Shown piece after piece: positions 18,253-28,200 of a stretch of 64,000 bases of DNA (position 1 is the first letter of the stretch; every line of letters starts with the position of its first letter). Location: NCBI RefSeq assembly GCF_003634455.1, contig NZ_RBLC01000001.1, positions 1-64,000 of the forward strand, read 5' to 3'. The notes beneath the pieces are model-generated. The model searched no databases. It worked only from the letters and a program-made list of their open reading frames with translations, and was not told the origin of the DNA. Source of the DNA: Flavobacterium endophyticum. Its GTDB lineage: Bacteria > Bacteroidota > Bacteroidia > Flavobacteriales > Flavobacteriaceae. The position numbers and the translations under genes are program-made.

Positions 18253-19423
18253 CTCAGACGAAAAAGGATATTACGGCAGTTTCGGTGGTGCATTCATTCC
18301 CGAAATGCTCTACCCAAATGTAGAAGAGTTGCGCCGAAACTACCTCAAGATTTCCCAAGAACCCGAATTCAAAAAAGAATTTCACTCATTGCTCAAGCAA
18401 TATGTCGGCCGTCCGACGCCTTTGTATTTGGCCAAAAGACTGTCCGAAAAATACAACACAAAAATCTATCTCAAGAGAGAAGATCTCTGCCACACCGGAG
18501 CCCATAAGATCAACAATACCATAGGGCAGATATTGCTAGCAAAACGATTAGGAAAGCAACGCATTATTGCAGAAACTGGTGCCGGACAGCATGGAGTTGC
18601 GACAGCAACGGTCTGCGCCTTGATGGGACTGCAATGCATCGTTTATATGGGCGAAGTCGATATTGAACGCCAAGCTCCGAATATTGCCCGAATGAAAATG
18701 CTAGGAGCCGAAGTCCGTCCTGTAAGCTCTGGATCGAGAACCCTAAAAGACGCCACAAATGAAGCCATCAGGGACTGGATCAGCAATCCCGAAGCCACTT
18801 TTTATATTATCGGTTCCGTTGTCGGCCCGCATCCCTATCCTGATATGGTGGCCCGTTTTCAGAGCATAATTTCCGAAGAAATGCAGTTGCAGCTGATGGA
18901 GCAAGAAAACCGCCAAAACCCCGACTATGTCATTGCCTGCGTAGGCGGAGGAAGCAACGCTGCTGGTGCATTTTATCACTTCTTAGAAAATGAAGACGTA
19001 AAGCTTATCGCCGCAGAAGCTGCCGGAAAAGGAATCGATTCAGGAGAAAGCGCCGCGACTTCGGCACTCGGAAAAATCGGCATCATTCACGGAAGCAAGA
19101 CGCTTTTGATGCAGACAGATGACGGACAAATCACAGAACCCTACTCTATTTCGGCAGGTTTGGATTACCCCGGAATCGGTCCGATGCATGCCCATCTGTT
19201 TGAAAGCAAGCGCGCCGAATTTCTTTCGATAACCGACGACCAAGCCATGCAAGCCGGTATAGAATTGGCACAATTAGAAGGCATAATTCCTGCGATTGAA
19301 AGCGCCCATGCCTTAGCCGTTTTGGAATGCAAAAAATTCCGTCCCGAAGATATCGTAATTATCAACCTTTCTGGCCGTGGCGATAAAGACCTCAATACCT
19401 ATATCAACTATTTTAAACTTTAG
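18236..19423 (+). CDS. trpB: Tryptophan synthase beta chain
   Basis: 395 aa PLP enzyme. [15 protein letters not shown] opens the protein; the PLP Schiff-base Lys91 is in [13 protein letters not shown]; the phosphate-binding loop is [10 protein letters not shown] near residue 235; LSGRGDKDL ends it. Condenses indole with serine and forms an alpha2-beta2 complex with TrpA, which follows 3 bp later. The long form of the family (TrpB1), as expected in a full operon. Confidence 0.97.
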   Translation: MNTNYNSDEKGYYGSFGGAFIPEMLYPNVEELRRNYLKISQEPEFKKEFHSLLKQYVGRPTPLYLAKRLSEKYNTKIYLKREDLCHTGAHKINNTIGQILLAKRLGKQRIIAETGAGQHGVATATVCALMGLQCIVYMGEVDIERQAPNIARMKMLGAEVRPVSSGSRTLKDATNEAIRDWISNPEATFYIIGSVVGPHPYPDMVARFQSIISEEMQLQLMEQENRQNPDYVIACVGGGSNAAGAFYHFLENEDVKLIAAEAAGKGIDSGESAATSALGKIGIIHGSKTLLMQTDDGQITEPYSISAGLDYPGIGPMHAHLFESKRAEFLSITDDQAMQAGIELAQLEGIIPAIESAHALAVLECKKFRPEDIVIINLSGRGDKDLNTYINYFKL

Positions 19424-19426
19424 AAC

Positions 19427-20188
19427 ATGAAACGCATCCAAGATCAACTAAGAGAAGACAAAAAGCTGGTTTCTATCTATTTTACGGCTGGCTTCCCCAA
19501 TTTAGATGACACAAAGGTCATTATCGAAAATTTAGAGAAATCAGGCGTTGACATGATTGAGATCGGCCTTCCGTTCAGCGATCCTTTAGCCGACGGACCG
19601 ACGATACAAGCCAGCTCTACCAAAGCATTAAAAAACGGAATGACAACGCAGCTACTTTTCGAGCAATTACAAAACATCCGCCAAACCGTCAACATTCCGC
19701 TGTTGATCATGGGCTATTTTAATCCGATACTGCAATTTGGCGTAGAAAACTTTTACAAGAAATGCCAAGAAACAGGAATCGACGGATTGATTATCCCCGA
19801 TCTTCCCTTAGAAGTCTACCTGTCCGACTACAAATCTATTTTTGAAAAATACCATCTCGCGCCTATTTTTCTTATCACGCCGCAGACTTCTGAAGATAGG
19901 ATAAGACAAATTGATGAAGCTTCCGATGCCTTTATTTATATGGTCAGCAGTTCGAGCGTTACCGGAAGCAGGACAGCATTTGACGAAAAGCAGCTGGCTT
20001 ATTTTGAAAAGATTGCTTCCCTGAAGCTCAAGAATCCGCAAATTATAGGTTTTGGAATCAGCAACAGTACCACTTTTAAACAAGCTACACAATTCCAAAA
20101 AGGCGCTATACTAGGCAGTCATTTTGTAAACCATCTTGAAAAATACGGCTCTCACGATGCAGAAACATTTATAAGTACCATCATTTGA
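19427..20188 (+). CDS. trpA: Tryptophan synthase alpha chain
   Basis: 253 aa. The catalytic acids are Glu45 and Asp56 in EIGLPFSDPLADGPTIQ. FYKKCQETGIDGLIIPDLP and FIYMVSSSSVTGSR are the other family marks. Cleaves indole-3-glycerol phosphate to indole, which is channelled to TrpB. Last gene of the trp operon. No clear hairpin terminator was seen in the 135 bp before the next gene. Confidence 0.96.
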   Translation: MKRIQDQLREDKKLVSIYFTAGFPNLDDTKVIIENLEKSGVDMIEIGLPFSDPLADGPTIQASSTKALKNGMTTQLLFEQLQNIRQTVNIPLLIMGYFNPILQFGVENFYKKCQETGIDGLIIPDLPLEVYLSDYKSIFEKYHLAPIFLITPQTSEDRIRQIDEASDAFIYMVSSSSVTGSRTAFDEKQLAYFEKIASLKLKNPQIIGFGISNSTTFKQATQFQKGAILGSHFVNHLEKYGSHDAETFISTII

Positions 20189-20323
20189 CGCTATCCTATA
20201 AATCATTTATGAGTAACACCTTGCTATCTAACCAAACATATAAAAATTAAAATCAATTGTATAAGTAAAAATGCTTGTTCAAGTTGGAACTTTGAGAATA
20301 GATCAACTAAAAAATAAGCAATT

Positions 20324-20977
20324 ATGAAAAATTCAAATTCTTCTGCCGCAAAAAATAGCAGCAAAACCACAGCAAAATCCAGCAATTCTAAAAACAGTCC
20401 AAGTGCCTCAAAATCGACAGCAAAAAGCCCGAGTTCCAGTGCAAAAACGGTGAAACCAAAAGCAAATGCTGCCGATGGATTAAGAGAATTGTTTATGGAA
20501 CAACTTAAGGACATCTATTGGGCTGAAAAAGCACTTACAAAAGCACTTCCGAAAATGGCGAAAAACGCGACTTCCGAAAACCTAAAGGCTGCCATCGAAG
20601 ACCATTTAGAAGTTACCAAAGAACAAGTTGCCCGACTCGAAGAGGTTTTTGATACGCTCGGCAAAAAAGCCACAGCCAAAAAATGCGATGCCATGGAAGG
20701 CCTAATTAAAGAAGGTGAAGGCATTCTAGAAGAAACAGAACCAGGCGCTGTTCGCGATGCCGGAATCATAGCGGCTTCCCAAAAAATTGAACACTATGAA
20801 ATTGCCAGCTACGGAACACTCTGCGCTTTTGCAAAAACGTTAGGTGAAGATGAAGCCGCACGACTTCTGGAAATCACACTTAACGAAGAAAAAGAAGCTG
20901 ATGTTACCTTGACCGAAGCCGCCTACAACACGATTAACTTCGATGCGGCCGATGATATAGACGAAACTGAAGAATAA
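20324..20977 (+). CDS. YciE/YciF-like ferritin-fold stress protein (DUF892)
   Basis: 217 aa. Residues 1-50 are a low-complexity Ser/Lys/Ala/Asn tail resembling a histone-H1-like DNA-binding tail. Residues 55-205 form the four-helix DUF892 domain: LRELFMEQLKDIYWAEKAL, then DHLEVTKEQVARLEEVF, KIEHYEIASYGTLCAFAKTL and LNEEKEADVTLTEAA, with the Glu and His residues expected for a diiron site. The family is induced by osmotic and general stress. The basic tail suggests DNA association (inference). Next to the acidic gene 20992 and upstream of ku-ligD. Confidence 0.85.
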   Translation: MKNSNSSAAKNSSKTTAKSSNSKNSPSASKSTAKSPSSSAKTVKPKANAADGLRELFMEQLKDIYWAEKALTKALPKMAKNATSENLKAAIEDHLEVTKEQVARLEEVFDTLGKKATAKKCDAMEGLIKEGEGILEETEPGAVRDAGIIAASQKIEHYEIASYGTLCAFAKTLGEDEAARLLEITLNEEKEADVTLTEAAYNTINFDAADDIDETEE

Positions 20978-20991
20978 CTAAAAATGATGCT

Positions 20992-21327
20992 ATGAGAACA
21001 CAATATAACGACCTGAACGAAGAGCTGCTCTGGGGACAGAACAGCCCAAGCCATCCTCTTAATGGAGAACAAATAAGAGGAAACGGCAAGCGAGAAATTG
21101 ACAATCCTGATCTAAACAGAGATCGTAATAATACATTTGATCAAGACCGAAATTTCGATAATGACGATAAGGAAGAAGAAGACAATGATGATTTTCTAGA
21201 CGATGGTTTTGATGACGAAGATGATGACGATGACGATTCGCTGACGGATGATGAAGATGCTGACGATGATCCGCAGCAGACAAAACGCGACCAGAAGCGC
21301 ACAGGATCGGATACTAATCCGGAATAA
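20992..21327 (+). CDS. Highly acidic Asp/Glu-rich protein
   Basis: 111 aa. The second half is dominated by Asp and Glu (NDDKEEEDNDDFLDDGF and a run of six Asp), with a short polar N-terminus and a basic QQTKRDQKR patch near the end. Very probably disordered. It follows the YciE-like gene by 14 bp, whose product has a basic tail, so the acidic protein could be its partner (inference). A terminator follows. Confidence 0.6.
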   Translation: MRTQYNDLNEELLWGQNSPSHPLNGEQIRGNGKREIDNPDLNRDRNNTFDQDRNFDNDDKEEEDNDDFLDDGFDDEDDDDDDSLTDDEDADDDPQQTKRDQKRTGSDTNPE

Positions 21328-21343
21328 TCTTAAATACAATTCA

Positions 21344-21373
21344 AAAACGGAGGCTAAAGGTCTCCGTTTTTTA
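21344..21373 (+). terminator. Terminator after the YciE-like/acidic pair
   Basis: AAAACGGAG/CTCCGTTTT stem, 9-nt loop, T-run. Confidence 0.85.
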
Positions 21374-21458
21374 TTACTCTTACACGTGAAAGGGATGTTA
21401 AAGCCCTATCATTTTTGGCCAAAAAGCAATAAATTTAAGTAGTTGTAAATCAAATCAT

Positions 21459-22247
21459 ATGAAAGCAATTTGGAAAGGAGGTATCAGTTTTGGCCTGATC
21501 AATATACCCGTTCGCCTATACAGTGGCGCTGTCACGCATCGGATTGACCTAGATATGGTTCGTAAAAAAGACCATTGCGCCATCGAATTTGTCCGCGTCT
21601 GCAAAAAAGACGGAAAAGAAGTGCCTTGGGACGAGATTGCCAAAGGCTATAAAAAAGAAAATGGCGACTATGTGGTGCTCGACAAATCAGACTTTGCCAG
21701 AGCCATGCCCGAAAAGACACAAACCATAGATGTTTTTGAATTTGTGCTCGAAAAAGAAATTCCTGCCCAATACCTTGAAAAGCCCTATATCGTAGAACCT
21801 GCCAAAGAAGCCAAAAAGACGTATACCCTGCTTCGAGAGGCTCTAAAGAAATCGGGAAAGGTCGGCCTTGCAAAATTTGTGCTGCGAAATACCGAGCATC
21901 TCGGAATCCTTAAGGTCGAAGACAACGCCATCCTGCTCATACAAATTCGTTTTGATCAAGACCTGCGCAGCCCATCCGAAGCAAAAATTCCAGACGACGT
22001 AAAAGTTGCCAAAAAAGAACTCGATATGGCATTGAACATTATCGAACAGCTTACCGACAAATTCGAGCCCGAAAAATACAAAGACACCTACAAGGACGAA
22101 TTGCTGAAAATCATCAGGAAAAAATCAAAAGAAAAAGGCAAGCCCGCAAAAAAAGAAGAACCAGCAGAAAAACCTAAAGCAAAAAAAGAAGCTACAGACG
22201 ATCTACTGGCACAACTCAAAGCAAGTCTTGAAGCAATAAAAAACTAA
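21459..22247 (+). CDS. ku: Ku, DNA end-binding protein
   Basis: 262 aa. Opening MKAIWKGGISFGLINIPVRLYSG is the bacterial Ku signature (first 20 residues only are typical), followed by HRIDLDMVRKKDH, CKKDGKEVPWDEIAKGYK and YVVLDKSDF. A lysine-rich C-terminal tail (about residues 225-250) is usual for the minimal bacterial Ku, which forms a homodimeric ring on broken ends and recruits LigD. ligD follows 4 bp later. Confidence 0.95.
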   Translation: MKAIWKGGISFGLINIPVRLYSGAVTHRIDLDMVRKKDHCAIEFVRVCKKDGKEVPWDEIAKGYKKENGDYVVLDKSDFARAMPEKTQTIDVFEFVLEKEIPAQYLEKPYIVEPAKEAKKTYTLLREALKKSGKVGLAKFVLRNTEHLGILKVEDNAILLIQIRFDQDLRSPSEAKIPDDVKVAKKELDMALNIIEQLTDKFEPEKYKDTYKDELLKIIRKKSKEKGKPAKKEEPAEKPKAKKEATDDLLAQLKASLEAIKN

Positions 22248-22251
22248 GACC

Positions 22252-24852
22252 ATGGCGCTCGAAAAATACAACCAGAAACGAGATTTCTCTAAAACCAAAG
22301 AACCCAAAGGAATCAAAAAAGCCTCCAAAGGCGAGCTTACTTTTGTCATTCAAAAGCACGCGGCTTCGCGATTGCATTATGACTTTCGATTAGAAATAGA
22401 TGGCGTTTTGGTGAGCTGGGCCGTTCCAAAAGGACCTTCCGCCAATCCGTCAGACAAGCGCTTGGCCGTACAGACCGAAGATCACCCGATGGATTATTTT
22501 GATTTTGAAGGAACCATTCCCAAAGGAGAATATGGCGGCGGGACCGTGATGGTCTGGGACTACGGAACCTACCGCCCCGAAAACACAGAAACAGCCGTTG
22601 CCCAAGACAACAAGACGATGAAAAAACAGCTTGCAGAAGGCTCCATCAAAATCATCTTGAAAGGAAAAAAATTGTCTGGCGCTTGGCATTTGGTCGAAAT
22701 GAAAGGCAAAGACAACCTGTGGCTGCTGATGAAGTCAAAAGACGAATTTGCGGGTGCAAAAATAAAATTCGATGAAAACTCTGCCGTTTCCGGATTAGAT
22801 TTTAAAGGAATAGAAAAGAATGGAGCCATGTACAGTTCCGACAAAGGCAAAAAGCTTTCTAAAGCCGAAACCAAAAAAGAAAAAGAGAAAGAAGACAAAG
22901 AAGAAGCTGAAAAAGAAAAGCCCAGGCAATCCCTAATCCGTAATGAAGAAGCTTTTTCTGCCGAAGATCTGCAAGAGGCCACTACCCTAAAAAACTTCCC
23001 AGACGACTGGCGTCCGCAACTGGCGACGCTGGCCGATGAAGCTTTTGACAACGATGACTGGCTTTTCGAAAACAAATTCGACGGCTACCGTGCTTTTGCG
23101 CAAATCCAAAAGAAGAAAGTAAAGCTTATTTCCCGAAACGGAATTTCTTTCAATACCAAATACGCCGATCTTGTCACGGTCTTAGAAAAAATAAATGACG
23201 ACGTCATTTTAGACGGCGAAGTTGTCGTAGAAGACAATAAAGGAAAAAGCCATTTCCAGTGGCTGCAGCATTTTGACGAGCACCGAGAAAAAGGCACCCT
23301 AAAATTTTACGTCTTTGACATCCTATATTTTAACGGCTATGACCTGAGACAGCTTGAATTGCTACAGCGCAAAAAAATCCTGAAAGCCATCCTTCCAAAA
23401 TTAGACAACGTTATTTTTTCATCGCACACCATCGGGCAAGGAAAAGAAACCTTTGCCGCCATCGAAAAATTAGGAGGCGAAGGAGTCATTGCCAAAAAAA
23501 TCACCTCAAGATACCACCAAGACCAGCGCACCAAAGACTGGCTCAAGATAAAAACCACCCAACAGCAAGAAATGGTCATCGGCGGATTTACCGACCCGCA
23601 AGGAAGTCGAAACGGACTAGGCGCCCTGCTTTGCGGTTATTTTGACAAAGACGATTTTATATATTCCGGAAAAGTAGGAACCGGATTCGACGATAAGACC
23701 CTGAAAGAACTCCGCACCAAACTAGAGAAGCTCGAACGCAAGACAAGCCCCTTTAAGATACCGCCCAGATTGCAAGGCACGCATTGGGTCAGGCCCGAAC
23801 TGGTTGCCCAATTAAAATTTACCGAATGGACCGACGCGGGCAGCATGCGCCATCCCGTATTCCTAGGCTTGCGGAAAGATAAAAAAGCAAGCGAGGTCGT
23901 AAAAGAAAGCAAGATAGCCGCAGAAAGTGCTGTCGAATCGAAAAACAAAACTACAAACAAAAAGGCAATGGAAAAGACAGACAGCAAGGCCGAATTTTCG
24001 AATCTCGACAAGATTTTCTGGCCCAAAGAAAAATATACCAAAGGCGATGTGATAGCCTATTATGATGCCGTTGCTGATTACATTCTTCCTTACCTGAAAG
24101 ACCGTCCAGAATCGTTAAAACGCACGCCTAACGGAATCACAAAAGACGGCTTTTTCCAAAAAAACGTAGAAGGACAAGTTCCGGATTGGATCAAGACCAA
24201 AAAACTAAAATCAAAATCAACAGGCGAAACAATTACCTACCTGCTCTGCCAAGACAAAGACACGCTGCTCTTTTTAGCCAACTGGGGCTGTATCGAAATT
24301 AACCCTTGGAGCAGCCGCATCGGCACGCTGAACAATCCCGACTATATCATTTTTGACCTCGATCCGAACGAGGCAGGAATGGACAAGATCATCAAGACCG
24401 CTTTGACCTTAAAAGAAATTCTAGACTCCCTAAAAGTGCCCGCCTACATAAAAACATCAGGCGGAAAAGGACTGCACGTCTTTATTCCGATACTGCCCAA
24501 ATATACCTACAACCAGACACGCACCTTCTCGCATCTCGTCAGCCAGATGGTACTCAAAAAGCTGCCCGATATAGTCAGCCTCGAAAGAAGTCCGTCAAAA
24601 AGAAAAGGAAAAGTCTATCTAGATTTCCTGCAAAACGGAAAAGGAAAAACCATGGCAAGCATCTACTCGCTTCGCCCGAGAGACGGAGCCACTGTCAGCA
24701 CCCCGCTAGAATGGGACGAAGTGAATGCCAAGCTAGACCTGGGCGCGTTTACCATCAAGACCGTCCCAAAGCGACTTGAAAAAAAAGGCGACTTGTGGAA
24801 AGACTTTTTTAAAGACAGCATCGATTTAAAATCCCTGCTAGCTCAAATCTAG
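22252..24852 (+). CDS. ligD: LigD, multidomain NHEJ ligase (PE-LIG-POL)
   Basis: 866 aa in the order phosphoesterase - ligase - polymerase. The 3'-phosphoesterase part (about residues 20-160) shows FVIQKHAASRLHYDFRLE and the TEDHPMDY element. A charged Lys/Glu linker (about 205-235) follows. The ATP-dependent ligase part has the adenylated Lys275 in ENKFDGYRAF and VVILDGEVV-type and GGEGVIAKK motifs. The primase-polymerase part (from about 580) begins FSNLDKIFWPKEKYTKGDV and has DLDPNEAG and SGGKGLHVFIPI, with the catalytic Asp pair and His. With Ku it repairs double-strand breaks. Directly after its stop, in the same frame, begins a degenerate 21-bp repeat array. Confidence 0.96.
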   Translation: MALEKYNQKRDFSKTKEPKGIKKASKGELTFVIQKHAASRLHYDFRLEIDGVLVSWAVPKGPSANPSDKRLAVQTEDHPMDYFDFEGTIPKGEYGGGTVMVWDYGTYRPENTETAVAQDNKTMKKQLAEGSIKIILKGKKLSGAWHLVEMKGKDNLWLLMKSKDEFAGAKIKFDENSAVSGLDFKGIEKNGAMYSSDKGKKLSKAETKKEKEKEDKEEAEKEKPRQSLIRNEEAFSAEDLQEATTLKNFPDDWRPQLATLADEAFDNDDWLFENKFDGYRAFAQIQKKKVKLISRNGISFNTKYADLVTVLEKINDDVILDGEVVVEDNKGKSHFQWLQHFDEHREKGTLKFYVFDILYFNGYDLRQLELLQRKKILKAILPKLDNVIFSSHTIGQGKETFAAIEKLGGEGVIAKKITSRYHQDQRTKDWLKIKTTQQQEMVIGGFTDPQGSRNGLGALLCGYFDKDDFIYSGKVGTGFDDKTLKELRTKLEKLERKTSPFKIPPRLQGTHWVRPELVAQLKFTEWTDAGSMRHPVFLGLRKDKKASEVVKESKIAAESAVESKNKTTNKKAMEKTDSKAEFSNLDKIFWPKEKYTKGDVIAYYDAVADYILPYLKDRPESLKRTPNGITKDGFFQKNVEGQVPDWIKTKKLKSKSTGETITYLLCQDKDTLLFLANWGCIEINPWSSRIGTLNNPDYIIFDLDPNEAGMDKIIKTALTLKEILDSLKVPAYIKTSGGKGLHVFIPILPKYTYNQTRTFSHLVSQMVLKKLPDIVSLERSPSKRKGKVYLDFLQNGKGKTMASIYSLRPRDGATVSTPLEWDEVNAKLDLGAFTIKTVPKRLEKKGDLWKDFFKDSIDLKSLLAQI

Positions 24853-24855
24853 AAA

Positions 24856-25170
24856 GTAGAAAAAGCCTATTCCAAAGTAGAAACGAAAAGTTTATAGCCT
24901 GAATTCGCTTATTCTTAAACAGAATGAGCTTATTTTCAAGTTGAAATCGCTTATATTCCTCTGGAAAAGCAATATTTTCACGTTGAACGCGCGTATTTTT
25001 ACATAGAAACTACTTATGTTCAAGTGTAAACGAGATATTTTAAAATTAAAAACAATCATTACAAAATTGAAATTATTTATGGTAAACTTAAAAAGGCATA
25101 TTTCAAACTTAAATACGCTTGTAATAAAGTAAAACAAGCCTATTTCAAACTATAAATCATTTAGATTACA
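24856..25170. repeat. Degenerate 21-bp tandem repeat array, about 14-15 units
   Basis: The region after ligD divides cleanly into 21-bp units from 24856 to 25149, with a weak further unit to 25170. The approximate consensus is GTTGAAA.CGCTTATTTTCAA, containing TTGAAA near the start and TTTCAA at the end. Units are only partly conserved (for example 24940, 24982, 25087, 25129). On the + strand, in frame with ligD, the units read as degenerate heptads such as VEIAYIP, VERAYFY, LKKAYFK and VKQAYFK, broken by several stops. On the minus strand they read as an uninterrupted 81-codon frame of seven-residue repeats (FNLKISS-like). I see no sign that either strand is translated. Exactly 3 bp separate the ligD stop and the first unit. 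Confidence 0.8.
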
Positions 25171-25271
25171 TTAAACAAAATTTGTTAGTTTTTTTCTGTC
25201 ACTTTTAGCAAGTATTTAGCAAAAAACCATTTTTAAATTCCTATATTTAGTCTTATATAAAACCTGCACCA

Positions 25272-28200
25272 TTGAATAAGTACGTAAAGAAAGGGCTTAA
25301 AATTACAGCTTGGACCCTAGGTTCCATCCTAGGTTTGCTTTTATTGATTATAATTTTGATCCAGATTCCTTATTTCCAAAATCTTATCAAAGACAAGGCC
25401 GTGACTTATCTCGAAGGAAAAATCAAGACGCCCGTTTCTATCGGACACATCGAGATCGGTTTTCCCAAAACAGTAATTATAGAAGACGTTTATTTCGAAA
25501 GCCAGCAAGGCGACACGCTTCTGGCAGGAGAAAAATTAAAAGTAGACATCAGCCTTTTCAAATTGCTGAGCAACGAAGTCGAAGTCAATTCGATCGACCT
25601 GCAGGGAATTACCACGACTATAAAAAGAGACAAAGACTCAGTCTTTAATTTCGATTATATTATCAAGGCCTTTGCTTCCGAAGAACCCAAAGCAGAAGAT
25701 TCAGAGCCGATGAAATTCTCCATACGAAAAATAAATCTCGACCGAATCAAAGTCCGTTTCGACGACAAGATTTCCAAAAACGATCTTACCGCCTATCTCA
25801 AGCATTTCGATACCAAGATTACCAAATTTGATTTAGACAAGATGGATTTCGAAGTCCCAAAAATCAATCTCGACGGTTTCACGGTAATGCTGAAACAAGG
25901 CGAAATTGTTCAAGAAGTCGCCCAGAATACCGTTGAAGTAGCCGATGAAGCCGTCCGCAGTCCTGAACTTAATTTAAAATTAGGAGCAATTAACCTCACC
26001 AACATCAACATCGGCTTCGACAATGCCGGAACAAAACTGAATACAGGCCTAAACCTGAAAAAACTAATAGTAGAATTCAATTCAATCGACCTAAAAAAAC
26101 AATTTATCGACCTAAAAAACTTTGAAATCGACGGTATCAAGGGCGGACTCACGTTTGGAAAGCTTGACAAAAAGATAACCGTTCAAGCGCCCGATTCGCT
26201 CAAGGCTTCGGGACCAAAGTGGAAAGTAAAATTAGACCAGACTTCCTTAAAAAACATTGCGTTCCGCTTTGATGATGAAAACGCGGCAAGAGCCAAAAAA
26301 GGAATCGATTACAAACATCTGAACCTAGAAAACGTACAACTCCAAGGCGAGAAATTCTACTACAGTGCCGATACCATTTCGGGAAACATCCAAGCCTTCA
26401 CGATGAACGACCAAAGCGGCGTGGCCATCGAGTCGTTCCGTACCGATTTTTTCTACGGTTCAAAAAGAGCCTCCCTCAAAAAGCTCTATCTAAAAACACC
26501 GCAGACTTTAGTCAAAGACGAAATCAATATTACCTATGACAATCTTGCTACAATTGCTGATAACCTTGGCGATCTCGGTATCTCGGCCTCATTAGAAGAC
26601 AGCCGAATCGGTTTCAAGGACATCCTTCTTTTTGTGCCGAATCTAGAAAATACCAATCCGTTCAAGAGCAATCCAGAAGCCATACTCTACATCAACAGCG
26701 AAGTATCCGGAAAAGTCAGCGACCTTGTCATTCCGAACCTCGAAATCAGCGGCATAGGCACGACAGTCATTGCGGCCAGCGGCAGGATTACCGGACTGCC
26801 TGATGCCAAAAAAGCATATTTTGACTTAAAAATCAGAGAATTCAAGACTTCTTCAAAAGACATCAACACCTTTGTTACCGAAGGAACCCTTCCGGCAACG
26901 ATCCAGCTTCCGGCCCAGCTGTCATTGAACGGCTTTTTCAAAGGAGCCGTCAATAATTTCAATACCGACCTGAACCTCGCCAGCAGTTTCGGAAAGGCAA
27001 AAGTAAAAGCCTCTTTTGACCAGAGACGAAAAAATCACGAAAAATACCAAGCCGATGCCACGATCGACAATTTCGATATCGGCAAGCTGCTTAAGAATGA
27101 TTCTCTAGGAAAAGTGAGCCTGAAGGCAAAAGTAAAAGGAACGGGCTTGGACCCAAAAACAGCGAATGCCACAATTGACGGTACTTTAATCAAAGCCGAA
27201 TTCAACCGCTATGCCTATCGCAATCTAAAATTAAAAGGCGCCATCCAAAACGGCAACTTTAATGCCACAGCCGGAATGAATGATGCCAACCTCACCTTTG
27301 CCTTAAAAGCCGAAGGAAATTTCAAAGACAAATACCCGTCTGTAAAACTAAAACTGAATACCGATATTGCCGATTTAGAAAAGCTGAACCTGCATGCCGG
27401 GCCTATGAAGATTCGAGGCGATGTTTATGCCGATATCCCGAGCTCAAATCCAGAATTCTTAAACGGTACCATCAGCATCCACAATATCTTGATTGCCGAC
27501 GCTAAAGAAACCTATGCTTTAGATTCGATAAAAGTAGAAGCCATTTCAACGGCTGCGAGCGACACCATCAGGCTGAAATCACAGTTCGTAAATGCGCAGC
27601 TTGCAGGGAAATTCCAGATTGACCAAGCGCCGACAGCACTGGCCAACTCTATTGCAAAATATTACGATACCAATCCGAAAGCTCCTAAAAAAGCAACCAA
27701 GCCACAGCAGTTTGACCTAAAGATTGGCGTTAAAGACGATCCTATTTTAGTAAAATTAATACCGCAGCTCACCAGCGTTTCGCCTATTGAAATTACCGGA
27801 AGATACAACAGCGAAGGCGACAGCATTACCGTAAACGGAAAGATTCCGAAAATAATCTACGGAACCAATACCATCACCAACGGCCAGCTCGATATCGAGA
27901 CCGATGAAAATGCCTTGATTTACAGCTTGGTTATTGACGATATCAAAAATTCGCAGATCAACCTGCCCTACACCAGCATTTCTGGAGAAGTACGAGACAA
28001 CAAGATCAACTATACCTTGCTGGTAAGAAATAAAAAAGACGAAGACCACTATCTTGTGGCCGGAAGCCTAAAATCTACCGACGGAACGTTGCAGGTTTCT
28101 TTAGAACCTGACGGACTGATCTTAAACTACGAGCCTTGGGACATTGACAGAGAAAACATCATCCAATTTGGAGACAAAGGCATCTACGCTTCTAATTTTG

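Noticed and set aside
24892..25137. 81-codon minus-strand ORF with seven-residue repeats (FNLKISS-like)
   Set aside because: It is the reverse reading of the 21-bp tandem repeat; no start context, no independent coding evidence. Reported as a repeat.
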